Shown here one piece after another: positions 18,297-26,940 of a DNA stretch of 57,966 nt. Origin of the DNA: Peptacetobacter sp900539645 (GTDB lineage: Bacteria > Bacillota > Clostridia > Peptostreptococcales > Peptostreptococcaceae). Numbering within the stretch: position 1 is the first letter of the stretch; the number at the start of each line of letters is the position of its first letter. The notes beneath the pieces are model-generated. The model saw nothing but the letters and a program-made list of their open reading frames with translations. It searched no databases and was not told the DNA's origin. Made by a program: the position numbers and the translations under genes. Location: NCBI RefSeq assembly GCF_047807365.1, contig NZ_JBLOUI010000010.1:1-57966 (forward strand). The letters are read 5' to 3'.

Positions 18297-19013
18297 ATGA
18301 TAACAATAGGAATATGTGATGATGAGTTAGACGTTAGAATGGATATAAAAAACGCTATACTAAATACAATGATAGATAAAGACATAGAGTATCAAGTCAA
18401 AGAATTTAGCAATGGTGAAGATGTTATAAAATATATAGAATTAGATAATGAAATAGATATACTTTTTTTAGATATACAAATGGATGGGTTGGATGGTATG
18501 GAAACTGCTCGTAAACTAAGAGAATATGATAGAACAACTGAGATAATATTTGTAACATCAATAGGAGAAAAAATAAGTGAAGCTTTTGAGGTAAGAGCAT
18601 TTAGATTTATAAAAAAGCCAATACAACATGAAGTTATAGAAAAAAATCTAAAAGAGTGTGTGGTAGAAGTAGCCAAGAAAAGAGGCTGCTTTTTAAAAAT
18701 AAAGACCGATAATGGATTTAAGAAAGTATATAGTAGAGATCTAATATATATAGAAGCAATTAATAAAAAAATAAAACTATGCACAAAAGAGGGAGATTTA
18801 GAATGTAGAGGTAACTTAAATGATATTGTATCTAACTTTGAAAAACAATTATTTATACAATGTCATAGGAGTTATATTGTAAATATGATATATATTGAAG
18901 AGATTTACAATAGGGATATAATTATGGAAAATGGAGCTAGAATACCTATTAGCAGAAATAAATATAAAGAAGTAGTGGATAAATACTTCTGGTCAATAGG
19001 AGAGGATATATAA
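18297..19013 (+). CDS. LytTR-family response regulator (second copy)
   Basis: This 238-residue paralogue of the regulator at 552 has Asp59 as phosphoacceptor and a LytTR domain from about 135. The receiver's FLDIQMDGLDGMETARKL block and the first part of the LytTR domain are almost unchanged between the copies, so they may recognise the same DNA repeats. AGAGG precedes the ATG. It overlaps the second kinase by one base (TAATG), as in the first pair. Confidence 0.9.
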   Translation: MITIGICDDELDVRMDIKNAILNTMIDKDIEYQVKEFSNGEDVIKYIELDNEIDILFLDIQMDGLDGMETARKLREYDRTTEIIFVTSIGEKISEAFEVRAFRFIKKPIQHEVIEKNLKECVVEVAKKRGCFLKIKTDNGFKKVYSRDLIYIEAINKKIKLCTKEGDLECRGNLNDIVSNFEKQLFIQCHRSYIVNMIYIEEIYNRDIIMENGARIPISRNKYKEVVDKYFWSIGEDI

Positions 19014-20446
19014 TGGATGTATTAATTGGTGAGTGTATTAATTTGATTTGTATAATATTCTCGATATCTATATTAAACTGGGTAGTTGGATATAGGAAAT
19101 ATAGCGATATAGATTTTTTGAAAAATATAGTTATTCAGGCGACTATAATAATAGTCTTATATGTAGCATCAAGGTATATCAGCATATGGAATATAGCTAT
19201 TTTAGATAATAATATAAGCCAACATTCTGCATTATCGTTTGATTTAATAGAGATTATCAAGAGTATGAGAATATCTAAGGAAAAAGCGATTTGGATTATA
19301 AGTAATATAGTTATAATGATAGGAATTAGTTATATATATTCAAAAGTATATAAATTAGAATGGAAAAAGTTTACTTTTTTATATATACTAACAGGACAAT
19401 ATATAAGTATGATTGAGAACTCTTTTTTATCAAGATTTTTATTTACATTTGAAAATGGAGTAAGCATGTCAAGTCCACTTTCTTTAAAATTTGAATTGCA
19501 TGACTGGAATATATTTAATATAAAAATAATAATTATAGCAATAATAATTTGGATAAGTGTAATAATATTAGACAAATTAATAGATAGACTTTTAAAGAAT
19601 AAAATTTATAGGTATTCAATAAATATAATTATGCTAAATTTTGTTTACATAGTATTAATGCAATATGTAATAAAGACAGAAAAATATGGAATAAATCGTT
19701 CAGAATTGTATATTATTATTACAGAAATAATACCTATGTTTACTATAATATCTACAGTAATAATTCTTTATATAATTCTTGAGATAAAAAAACAAAGTGA
19801 AGAAAAAGTAAAAGAAAAAGAAATGTATACTAGACTTGAATCTAAAAATGATTACTATGAAAAATTAGAAAAATCTCAAGAAGATATTAGACGCTTATAT
19901 CATGATATGAACAATCATCTTTATGCTATAAAAAATATGAATAAAAATAAATCAGATTCTTTAGAGTATATAGAAAGTATACAAAATGAATTAAATAAAG
20001 CTAATAAAATTAAAGCAAGTGGAAATGCTATTTTTGATATAATTGTAGACGAAAAAATGAAGATTTGTGAGAATAAAGGGATAGAGTTTATTTTAGATCT
20101 AGATTCTAAAAATACAGGATTTATAGAAAATATAGATATGTCTAGTATTTTAGGAAATATACTGGATAATGCAATAGAAGCCTGTGATAAAATTGAAAAT
20201 AGTAGAAAGTATATAAATTTAAAATCTATGTGGGCTAAAAATATGTTTGTTTTTATTTGTGAAAATAGTAAAGAAAATGATGTTAAAAAAGTAGAAGGAC
20301 GATATATTACAAGTAAAAATGATAAATCAAAACATGGTATAGGGATAAAAAGTGTTGAAGCTTCTGTAAAGAAATATAATGGAAAAATGAATATCTCTTG
20401 TGATGAAAATACATTTAGAATAAAGGTGGTTATCCCCAAAAATTAG
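19013..20446 (+). CDS. AgrC-like GHKL sensor histidine kinase (second copy)
   Basis: This 477-residue kinase has hydrophobic segments up to about residue 260, the H-box RRLYHDMNNH with His297, the N-box NILDNAIEACD and a G-box HGIGIKSVE. The kinase part is much closer to the first copy than the membrane sensor part, which suggests the two sense different ligands while driving similar outputs (inference). Confidence 0.9.
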   Translation: MDVLIGECINLICIIFSISILNWVVGYRKYSDIDFLKNIVIQATIIIVLYVASRYISIWNIAILDNNISQHSALSFDLIEIIKSMRISKEKAIWIISNIVIMIGISYIYSKVYKLEWKKFTFLYILTGQYISMIENSFLSRFLFTFENGVSMSSPLSLKFELHDWNIFNIKIIIIAIIIWISVIILDKLIDRLLKNKIYRYSINIIMLNFVYIVLMQYVIKTEKYGINRSELYIIITEIIPMFTIISTVIILYIILEIKKQSEEKVKEKEMYTRLESKNDYYEKLEKSQEDIRRLYHDMNNHLYAIKNMNKNKSDSLEYIESIQNELNKANKIKASGNAIFDIIVDEKMKICENKGIEFILDLDSKNTGFIENIDMSSILGNILDNAIEACDKIENSRKYINLKSMWAKNMFVFICENSKENDVKKVEGRYITSKNDKSKHGIGIKSVEASVKKYNGKMNISCDENTFRIKVVIPKN

Positions 20447-20469
20447 GTTTATAAGCTCTGTAAATAAAA

Positions 20470-20519
20470 AGAGTATTTGTATCAAATTATTGATATGAAT
20501 ACTCTTATTTTTTTGTTTT
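20470..20519 (+). terminator. Intrinsic terminator after the second kinase
   Basis: The stem AAGAGTATTTGTATCAA / TTGATATGAATACTCTT is followed by ATTTTTTTG. Its placement equals the terminator after the first kinase. Confidence 0.8.
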
Positions 20520-20541
20520 AATCTTGTAAAGATAAAAAGAT

Positions 20542-20610
20542 TGCCATTCACTCCATATTTAATACCACTCGTCAAAATCTATTGTTTATGAATTTTAAAA
20601 ATGTTATTTT
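20542..20610 (+). promoter_or_regulatory. LytTR-type direct-repeat promoter D, diverged (permease 4)
   Basis: Repeats TGCCATTCACTCC (20542-20554) and TACCACTCGTCAA (20563-20575) keep the 21-bp period but match the consensus less well than the others. The extended -10 TG-T-TATTTT has its hexamer at 20605-20610, 42 bp from the start of the second repeat. The match is probably weak and may set lower expression. Confidence 0.65.
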
Positions 20611-20632
20611 ATAAAAAAGGAGAGTGATTGTT

Positions 20633-23242
20633 ATGAAAATATATAGAAAATTATCTTCTTTATATATGAAGAAGAACAAATCAAGAACTTTGATGATGTT
20701 TATCATGGTAATAGCTACAGTTGCATTTATGATTTCTATGGATATGATTGAAGTATCTCAAACATATAATAGAATGGAAGCATTTAAAAAGTCTTATGGA
20801 GATTATCATTGTGAGTATGTAGATATTAGCAAAGAAAAGTTAGAAAAGGTAGAAAATGATAATAGAGTAGGATACAAGGACAATGTACAAAACTTAGGAT
20901 TTTTAATAAATAAAGAAAATGGAACAAGAGTAGAATTAAAATCATTTAATGGAGAAAATGATAATCCTATGAATTTCTTTGATAGAAAGGCACAGGTGTT
21001 GGAAGGAAGAAAGCCTAAAAATAACGGCGAAATAGTATTAGATGAAGAAAGTGCTAAAAATTTGGGAGTATCAGGTAACCCAATAGGAAAGACAATATCT
21101 TTTGAGCTTAGAAAAGAATACACTCTACCAAGTGGTGAGAAAAAGTTATATTCAGAAAATAAGAGTTTTAAAGTAGTTGGAACAGTAAAAAGGACGTATA
21201 AAGAAGCAAGGACTATAAGTAGTTCAAGTACAGGTGCTGAGCAAAAAAGAGGAATTTCTTATACATACGGAGATTTTGAAGGGAAAAGTATAATACCACA
21301 GGAAGCATTAACATATGATATTATACTTAGATTTAAAGGAAATGAATTGGTTGCTAGTAATAAAGTAGATAAATTAGTAAATGATTACAATCTTGGAAGA
21401 CTAACAATAAATGCAAATTCAAATTATTTATCAGAATTATTTTCTATTAATGATTTAAAAAGTGTAAAAGAGATAAATCAAAATAATATAGTTTTGATAA
21501 TAACAGTTATACTTTTAGTATTTAATATGATGAATATAATATGGAGTGAATATCTTAGAGAAATAAGTATGCTAAGACTTATTGGAGCAAGGAAAAGAGA
21601 TATAAGATTTATGGTAGTATATCAATCTATACTTCTTGCAGTATTTGGAACAATTATAGGAATTGTATTAGGGATTGGTATAACAAAATTAGGATTAATT
21701 ATTTTTAAAGATCCTTTATTGAACGAGATAGGAATTAGTCCTAATCTACACATTGATAAAGATGTAATTATGAAAACAGCAAATATATCTATATTTGCAA
21801 TAGTATTAGCTACAATAATTCCAGTTATTAGAATTGGTAGAGTAGGATGTATGGAAGCTATATCTAACTCTACAAAACACAAAAAAAGAGAAAAGCAATC
21901 TAAAATAGGAAAGTTTATTCAAGATAAATTCGGAATATTTAGATATATGGGAATTAGAAATCTTTGGATTAAAAAGACTAGAACTCTTGTATCAATACTT
22001 ACAATAACACTTTGTGGATATTTAATAATGTATACTTTTTCTAGTATAGAAGAAGAGGTAAATGATAAGATAAGAACAATATATTATAAATATGATGTAG
22101 AAACTTCTATAGGTATAGCAAATGACCCAGAAACATACAAAATACCGGATGAAAAAATAGAAAAAATAAGAAAGATGGATGGAGTAAAAGTAGTAAATCC
22201 ATCATATAATGCGACATCTACATTTGTAGCAGATAAGAAAAATGTTGAAAAAGCATTTATAGATTATTACGGTTTAGAAGGTGACAAAAAAGTAGAATGT
22301 GAAAATCATCTTAGATTTTATAGTAATCAAGGATTAAAGAAATATGTTGAACCATATATGCTAGATGGAAAGACTGCTGAAGAATTAGAAACAAAAACTG
22401 ATGGATATATAAATGTGGCTGTTTACAATAGTTTTTATGATATGATAAAAACTAGTACTCAGAAAAAGATATTTAAAGATTTAAAACAAGGGGATATAAT
22501 CGATATTGGTGTAAAATACCATAATGGAGATAAAATAGAAAAGAAAAATGTAAAAGTAAGAGTAGCAGCTATTTTAGAACCTGATTGGATGTCTTATGGT
22601 GATGCACTAATGCCATATAAATTTGAGGTTATAACATCTGAAGATAATATGAAAGAACTTTTAGGATTTAAAGCATATAATAACTTGACTGTAGATTATG
22701 AAAGTTTTGAAAATGAAAAAGCAAATCGTAAAGTAGAAGAATATATAACACAAAATATACCAGGAAGTATAGCTTTAAAAGTAGGTTTTGCCAATATTCA
22801 GAATAATTCTAAAAAAGAAGTGTTCAGAAAAAGCATGATAAACATAACTTTAGTACTTATGATTGCAGCAATAAGTATATTCTGTACAGTTAAATCTAAC
22901 TTAATGGAAAGAAGAAAAGAGATATTTACAATGAGAGCTTTAGGAATGTCTGCTAAAGATATGAATAGTATGAATATGTTCGAAGCAATAACATATGCAG
23001 TATTAAGTATAGTATCTGGAATAGCCTTAGCAACATACAAACTTGTAAAATATGTTGAGTGGAACAATAATGCATATACAAACTTTGGTATAGAGCATTT
23101 TATGGACTTTACATTCCCATATCCACAGGCGATAATATTTGCAGTTGTTACACTAGCTACTTGTATAATAGCAGTAAAATTAGCGAATAGAGATTTCAAG
23201 AATAAAGAAATATCAGATGGTATGAGAGATATAGATTCATAA
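20633..23242 (+). CDS. FtsX/MacB-type ABC transporter permease 4
   Basis: The permease is 869 residues from the ATG at 20633. I choose this start because AAGGAGAG lies 8 bp before it and the paralogues begin at the same residue (an in-frame GTG at 20624 overlaps that ribosome site). It has the eight-segment plan of the family. Around residues 200-215 it carries a Ser/Thr-rich insertion (ARTISSSSTGAEQ) shared in kind only with permease 6, its closest relative. Like permease 1 it directly follows a kinase operon and has no precursor. Confidence 0.85.
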   Translation: MKIYRKLSSLYMKKNKSRTLMMFIMVIATVAFMISMDMIEVSQTYNRMEAFKKSYGDYHCEYVDISKEKLEKVENDNRVGYKDNVQNLGFLINKENGTRVELKSFNGENDNPMNFFDRKAQVLEGRKPKNNGEIVLDEESAKNLGVSGNPIGKTISFELRKEYTLPSGEKKLYSENKSFKVVGTVKRTYKEARTISSSSTGAEQKRGISYTYGDFEGKSIIPQEALTYDIILRFKGNELVASNKVDKLVNDYNLGRLTINANSNYLSELFSINDLKSVKEINQNNIVLIITVILLVFNMMNIIWSEYLREISMLRLIGARKRDIRFMVVYQSILLAVFGTIIGIVLGIGITKLGLIIFKDPLLNEIGISPNLHIDKDVIMKTANISIFAIVLATIIPVIRIGRVGCMEAISNSTKHKKREKQSKIGKFIQDKFGIFRYMGIRNLWIKKTRTLVSILTITLCGYLIMYTFSSIEEEVNDKIRTIYYKYDVETSIGIANDPETYKIPDEKIEKIRKMDGVKVVNPSYNATSTFVADKKNVEKAFIDYYGLEGDKKVECENHLRFYSNQGLKKYVEPYMLDGKTAEELETKTDGYINVAVYNSFYDMIKTSTQKKIFKDLKQGDIIDIGVKYHNGDKIEKKNVKVRVAAILEPDWMSYGDALMPYKFEVITSEDNMKELLGFKAYNNLTVDYESFENEKANRKVEEYITQNIPGSIALKVGFANIQNNSKKEVFRKSMINITLVLMIAAISIFCTVKSNLMERRKEIFTMRALGMSAKDMNSMNMFEAITYAVLSIVSGIALATYKLVKYVEWNNNAYTNFGIEHFMDFTFPYPQAIIFAVVTLATCIIAVKLANRDFKNKEISDGMRDIDS

Positions 23243-23245
23243 ACT

Positions 23246-23315
23246 TACCATTCAGGACGTTTTTCCTACCATTCAGGACAAATCTATTGTTTTTAGTTAA
23301 TTAGAATGTTATTTT
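23246..23315 (+). promoter_or_regulatory. LytTR-type direct-repeat promoter E (precursor 3)
   Basis: This is the cleanest copy: TACCATTCAGGAC occurs twice without a mismatch (23246-23258 and 23267-23279) with a GTTTTTCC spacer. The extended -10 TATTTT is at 23310-23315, 43 bp from the start of the second repeat, with a TTGTTT -35. The box starts 3 bp after the permease 4 stop codon. Confidence 0.85.
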
Positions 23316-23373
23316 AAAGACAAGAAAAGGGAAGAAGATTAAAGATAACAAATTCTTAAATTGGATATATTAA

Positions 23374-23474
23374 CTGAATTGAAAAGATTGAAAATAGCAG
23401 CCTGCACACAAAACAAAAGAAAAAATAAAAAATATTTGGTAGAGGATACTATTTGATATTCTAATTTAGTTCAG
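23374..23474 (+). ncRNA. Structured leader RNA upstream of precursor 3
   Basis: The basal stem pairs CTGAATTGAA (from 23374) with TTTAGTTCAG (23465-23474). AATAG pairs with CTATT, and the upper stem CTGC pairs with GTAG through a G-U pair where other copies have GCAG. The frame that is open in the leaders of precursors 1 and 4 is shifted here by a change in length of the A-rich loop, so the RNA fold, not a peptide, is what is kept. Confidence 0.7.
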
Positions 23475-23514
23475 ATTTATATATAAAATAATTAAAAAAT
23501 AGGAGGAACGAAAA

Positions 23515-23682
23515 ATGTCTGAAGTAAAAGAAAGTAAAAAAATAAAAATAGAGGAAAAGATAGAATTAAAAGAAATAGAAATGCAGGCAGATCCTTGTAA
23601 AAATAATAATGGTCAAAATTGCAGATATGATTGCTGTAGAGATTGTTATGATGGCAGTGCATATCTATCACCAAAAATGTAA
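23515..23682 (+). CDS. Cys-rich RiPP precursor peptide 3
   Basis: This 55-residue peptide has AGGAGG before its ATG. The leader has KIELKEIEMQADP, nearly identical to precursor 2. The core has Cys28, Cys36, Cys40, Cys41 and Cys44 in the shared spacing and ends LSPKM. The second half-cluster that holds this gene has no maturase, so its product would need the enzymes at 8680-15460. Confidence 0.85.
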   Translation: MSEVKESKKIKIEEKIELKEIEMQADPCKNNNGQNCRYDCCRDCYDGSAYLSPKM

Positions 23683-23712
23683 TAAAATAAATTGAATAAA
23701 AAATAAATAACC

Positions 23713-23747
23713 AATAGGGAGATTAAGTTTTAATCTCCCTATTTTAT
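23713..23747 (+). terminator. Attenuator hairpin between precursor 3 and permease 5
   Basis: The stem AATAGGGAGATTAA / TTAATCTCCCTATT has a GTT loop and a short TTT tail. It matches in position the hairpins after the other precursors. Confidence 0.7.
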
Positions 23748-23777
23748 CAAAATATAAAAGAAAGGGGGAATTGTATT

Positions 23778-26381
23778 ATGAGAATATACAGAAAATTATC
23801 TCTTTTATATATGAAGAAGAATAAATCAAGAACAGTTATGATGTTTGCAATAGTAATAGCAACAGTAGCATTTATGTTATCTATAGATATGATTAAAATT
23901 TCTCAAGCATATAATAAGGTTGAAGCATATAAAAAAGCATACGGAGATTATCATGTTGAACATGTAGATATTAGTAAAGAAAAGTTAGAAAAGGTAGAAA
24001 ATGATGATAGAGTAGGATACAGGGACAATGTACAAAACTTAGGATTTTTAATAAATAAAGAAAATGGAACAAGAGTAGAATTAAAATCATTTAATGGAGA
24101 AAATGATAATTCAAAGAATTATTTTGATAGAAAAGGTCAGATTCTTAAAGGAAATAAACCTAAAGATAATAATGAAATAGTCCTAGATGAAGAAAGTGCT
24201 AAGAATTTAGGTGTATCAGAAAATCCTATAGGAAAGACAATTTCTTTTGAACTTAGAAAAAAGTATAATCTTCCTAATGGAGAGGAAAGATTATACTCTG
24301 AAAATAAAAAATTCAAGGTTGTTGGAATTGTAGAAAGAGAGTATAAGGGATTAAATAGTAGTCTTGCTGGAAAAGTTGAACAAGAAAGAGGAATAAGTTA
24401 TACATATGGTGATTTTAGAGGAAAAAATATAATACCCAAAGAAGCAATAACATATGATGTAATACTTAGATTTACAGGAAATGAATTATTAGCTGGTAAA
24501 AAAATAGAATATTTAATGATGGATTTGAAATTAGGCAGAATGTCTGTAAATCCAAACGGTAATTACTTATCAGCAATGTATTCAATAAATGATTTAAGAG
24601 ATTTAGAAAATATTAATAAGAATAATTTAATTTTAATATTAACAGTCATACTTTTAGTATTTAATATGTTAAATATAATTTGGGGTGAATATCTAAGAGA
24701 AATAAGTATGTTAAGACTTATTGGAGCAAGAAAAAGAGATATAAGATTAATGGTAGTATATCAATCAACTTTACTTGCTATAATAGGAACTACAGTAGGA
24801 ATAATTGTTGGGTTAGGTATTACAGAAATAGGAATAAATGTATTTAAAGATACAACACTAGAATTAGCCCAATTAAAACCTAAAATGCATATAGACTTAG
24901 ATGTAATATCAAAAACAATCACTATATCAGTATTAGCAATAGTGTTAGCTACAATAATTCCGGTTATAAAAATAGGAAGAGTTGGATGTATAGAAGCAGT
25001 AACAAACTCTTTAAAAACTAAAAATAAAGGAAAACAATCAAAAGTAGGAAACTTTATTCAAAATAGATTAGGAATATACAGATATATGGGAGTTAGAAAT
25101 CTTTGGCTTAAAAAAACAAGAACCCTTGTATCAATTCTAACCATTTCACTTTGTGGATATCTAATAATATATACTTTTTCAAGTATGCAAGGTGAAGTAG
25201 ATGATAAAATAAGAAGAATATACTATAAATATGATATGGAATTTAAACCAGGAATTTCTAATGATGTAGAGGCGTTTAAAATCTCTGATGACAAAATAGA
25301 AAAAATAAAAAGTATAGATGGCATTAAAAAAACAAGCGCTTCTTTTAATGCAGATACTACATTTATTGAAGAAAAAAATAATATAAACAAAATTTTTATG
25401 GATTATTATGGAATAAAAGAAAGTGAAAAAGTTGAATTTGAAAGTTATCTTAGATTTTTGGATAATGAAGATATACAAGAAAAAGTAGAACCATATATGT
25501 TGGAAGGAAAAAAATCTAAAGATATATTAGGAAAAACAGATGGATATATAAATGTAGCTGTATTTAATAGTTTTTACGATGTTACAAAAACAAATACTTA
25601 CCACAGTATATATAAAAATTTAAAGGTAGGGGATATCATTGATATAGGTGTAAATTATCATAATGGAGATAAAATAGAAAAAAGAAATGTAAAAGTTAGA
25701 GTAGGAGCTATTCTTAAAGATGACTGGCAATCTTATGGAGATTCTCTTTCTCCAGATAAATTTGAAGTTATAACATCTGAAGATAGTATGAAAGAGTTAT
25801 TAGGATTTAAAGCATATAATAATCTTACTGTAGATTATAAAGATATTGATAATTTAGCAGAAAATAGAAAAATAGAAAAATATGCAAGAAAAAATATACC
25901 AGGTGCTGTTATTTTAAAAGAAAGTTTTTATAATGATCAAAAACAAGCAAATAAAAATATATTTAGAGAAAGTATGATAAATATAACACTAATACTTATG
26001 ATAGCAGCGATAAGTATATTCTGTACAGTTAAATCAAACCTTCTAGAAAGAAGAAAAGAGATATTTACAATGAGAGCATTGGGAATGTCTGCTAAGGATA
26101 TGAGTAGAATGAATATGTGGGAATCAATGACATATGCTTTATTGAGTGTATTATCTGGAATAGGATTAGCTACATATGCACTTTTCAAATTTGTTGAGTG
26201 GAACAATAACGCATATACAAACTTTGGTATAGAACATTTTATGGACTTTACATTCCCATATCCACAGGCGATAATATTCGCTGTTGTTACATTAGCTACT
26301 TGTATAATAGCAGTAAAATTAGCAAACAGAGATTTTAAGAATAAAGAAATATCAGATGGTATGAGAGATATAGATTCATAA
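23778..26381 (+). CDS. FtsX/MacB-type ABC transporter permease 5
   Basis: This 867-residue permease of the family follows a GGGGG ribosome site. The first outer domain and the segment at 475-730 differ from the other copies. The final block from CTVKSN through the last membrane segment to SDGMRDID is nearly shared with them. It sits between precursor 3 and the next direct-repeat promoter. An immunity or sensing role with the ATPase at 29678 is inferred. Confidence 0.85.
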   Translation: MRIYRKLSLLYMKKNKSRTVMMFAIVIATVAFMLSIDMIKISQAYNKVEAYKKAYGDYHVEHVDISKEKLEKVENDDRVGYRDNVQNLGFLINKENGTRVELKSFNGENDNSKNYFDRKGQILKGNKPKDNNEIVLDEESAKNLGVSENPIGKTISFELRKKYNLPNGEERLYSENKKFKVVGIVEREYKGLNSSLAGKVEQERGISYTYGDFRGKNIIPKEAITYDVILRFTGNELLAGKKIEYLMMDLKLGRMSVNPNGNYLSAMYSINDLRDLENINKNNLILILTVILLVFNMLNIIWGEYLREISMLRLIGARKRDIRLMVVYQSTLLAIIGTTVGIIVGLGITEIGINVFKDTTLELAQLKPKMHIDLDVISKTITISVLAIVLATIIPVIKIGRVGCIEAVTNSLKTKNKGKQSKVGNFIQNRLGIYRYMGVRNLWLKKTRTLVSILTISLCGYLIIYTFSSMQGEVDDKIRRIYYKYDMEFKPGISNDVEAFKISDDKIEKIKSIDGIKKTSASFNADTTFIEEKNNINKIFMDYYGIKESEKVEFESYLRFLDNEDIQEKVEPYMLEGKKSKDILGKTDGYINVAVFNSFYDVTKTNTYHSIYKNLKVGDIIDIGVNYHNGDKIEKRNVKVRVGAILKDDWQSYGDSLSPDKFEVITSEDSMKELLGFKAYNNLTVDYKDIDNLAENRKIEKYARKNIPGAVILKESFYNDQKQANKNIFRESMINITLILMIAAISIFCTVKSNLLERRKEIFTMRALGMSAKDMSRMNMWESMTYALLSVLSGIGLATYALFKFVEWNNNAYTNFGIEHFMDFTFPYPQAIIFAVVTLATCIIAVKLANRDFKNKEISDGMRDIDS

Positions 26382-26384
26382 ACT

Positions 26385-26454
26385 TACCATTCGGGACGTT
26401 TTTCCTACCGTTCAGACCAAATCTATTGTTTTTAGTTAAAGATAATGTTATTTT
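26385..26454 (+). promoter_or_regulatory. LytTR-type direct-repeat promoter F (precursor 4 remnant)
   Basis: Repeats TACCATTCGGGAC (26385-26397) and TACCGTTCAGACC (26406-26418) keep the 21-bp period. The extended -10 TATTTT is at 26449-26454, 43 bp from the start of the second repeat. The promoter looks intact although the gene it serves first has a premature stop. Confidence 0.8.
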
Positions 26455-26501
26455 AAAGACAAGAAACTTAAAGAAAAAACTTCTTAACTATGATATATTA
26501 A

Positions 26502-26603
26502 CTGAATTAAATAAATTGATAATAGCAGCCTGTACACAGAAGAAAATAAAAAAAATAATGGGATTTGGCAGAGGATACTATTTGAAATTATATTTTAGTT
26601 TAG
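26502..26603 (+). ncRNA. Structured leader RNA upstream of precursor 4
   Basis: The basal stem pairs CTGAATTAAA (26502-26511) with TTTAGTTTAG (26594-26603), with two G-U pairs. AATAG pairs with CTATT; CTGT pairs with GCAG through a U-G pair. A 62-codon frame is open across this copy, but the equivalent frame is broken in the leaders of precursors 2 and 3. Confidence 0.68.
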
Positions 26604-26640
26604 TATTTATATAAATATAAAAACTTAGGAGGAATAAAAA

Positions 26641-26817
26641 ATGCCTGAATTAAAAGAAAGCAAAAAAATAAAAATATAGGAAAAGATAGAACTTAAAGAA
26701 ATAGAAATGCAGTCAAATCCTTGTAAAAATAGTCAAAACCGGTCTTGTAGATATGATTGCTGTATAGATTGTTTAGTTGGTGGAAACCAAACACCATATC
26801 AGTCAGCTAAATATTAG
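26641..26817 (+). pseudogene. Cys-rich RiPP precursor 4 with premature stop
   Basis: The frame would give 58 residues with Cys28, Cys36, Cys40, Cys41 and Cys44 in the family spacing. Codon 13 is TAG (26677-26679) where the paralogues have GAG (Glu), so one base change truncates the peptide after KIKI. The next ATG in frame (codon 23) has no clear ribosome site and would drop most of the leader. The rest, including AGGAGG and the tail ending SAKY, is well kept, so the break looks recent, or the stop is read through at low level. A sequencing error is possible. Confidence 0.75.
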
Positions 26818-26858
26818 ATAGTAAAGTATTAAAATAAAAAATTAAATAACAATTGTAT

Positions 26859-26890
26859 AAAAAGGAGATTAAATTTAATCTCCTTTTTAT
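26859..26890 (+). terminator. Attenuator hairpin between precursor 4 and permease 6
   Basis: A perfect 30-bp palindrome (26859-26888) reads AAAAAGGAGATTAAA followed by its complement, ending in TTTTTAT. It is the strongest of the four hairpins in this position. Confidence 0.75.
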
Positions 26891-26940
26891 ATAAATAATT
26901 AAATTTATATAAAGATTAAAAAGGAAAGGAGTGAAATGTT

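Noticed and set aside
26426..26614. A 62-codon frame across the leader of precursor 4, with a similar frame in the leader of precursor 1
   Set aside because: It has no well-placed ribosome site. The equivalent frame has a TGA in the precursor 2 leader (10062-10064) and is shifted in the precursor 3 leader, while the RNA stems are kept. I treat the region as a structured leader.
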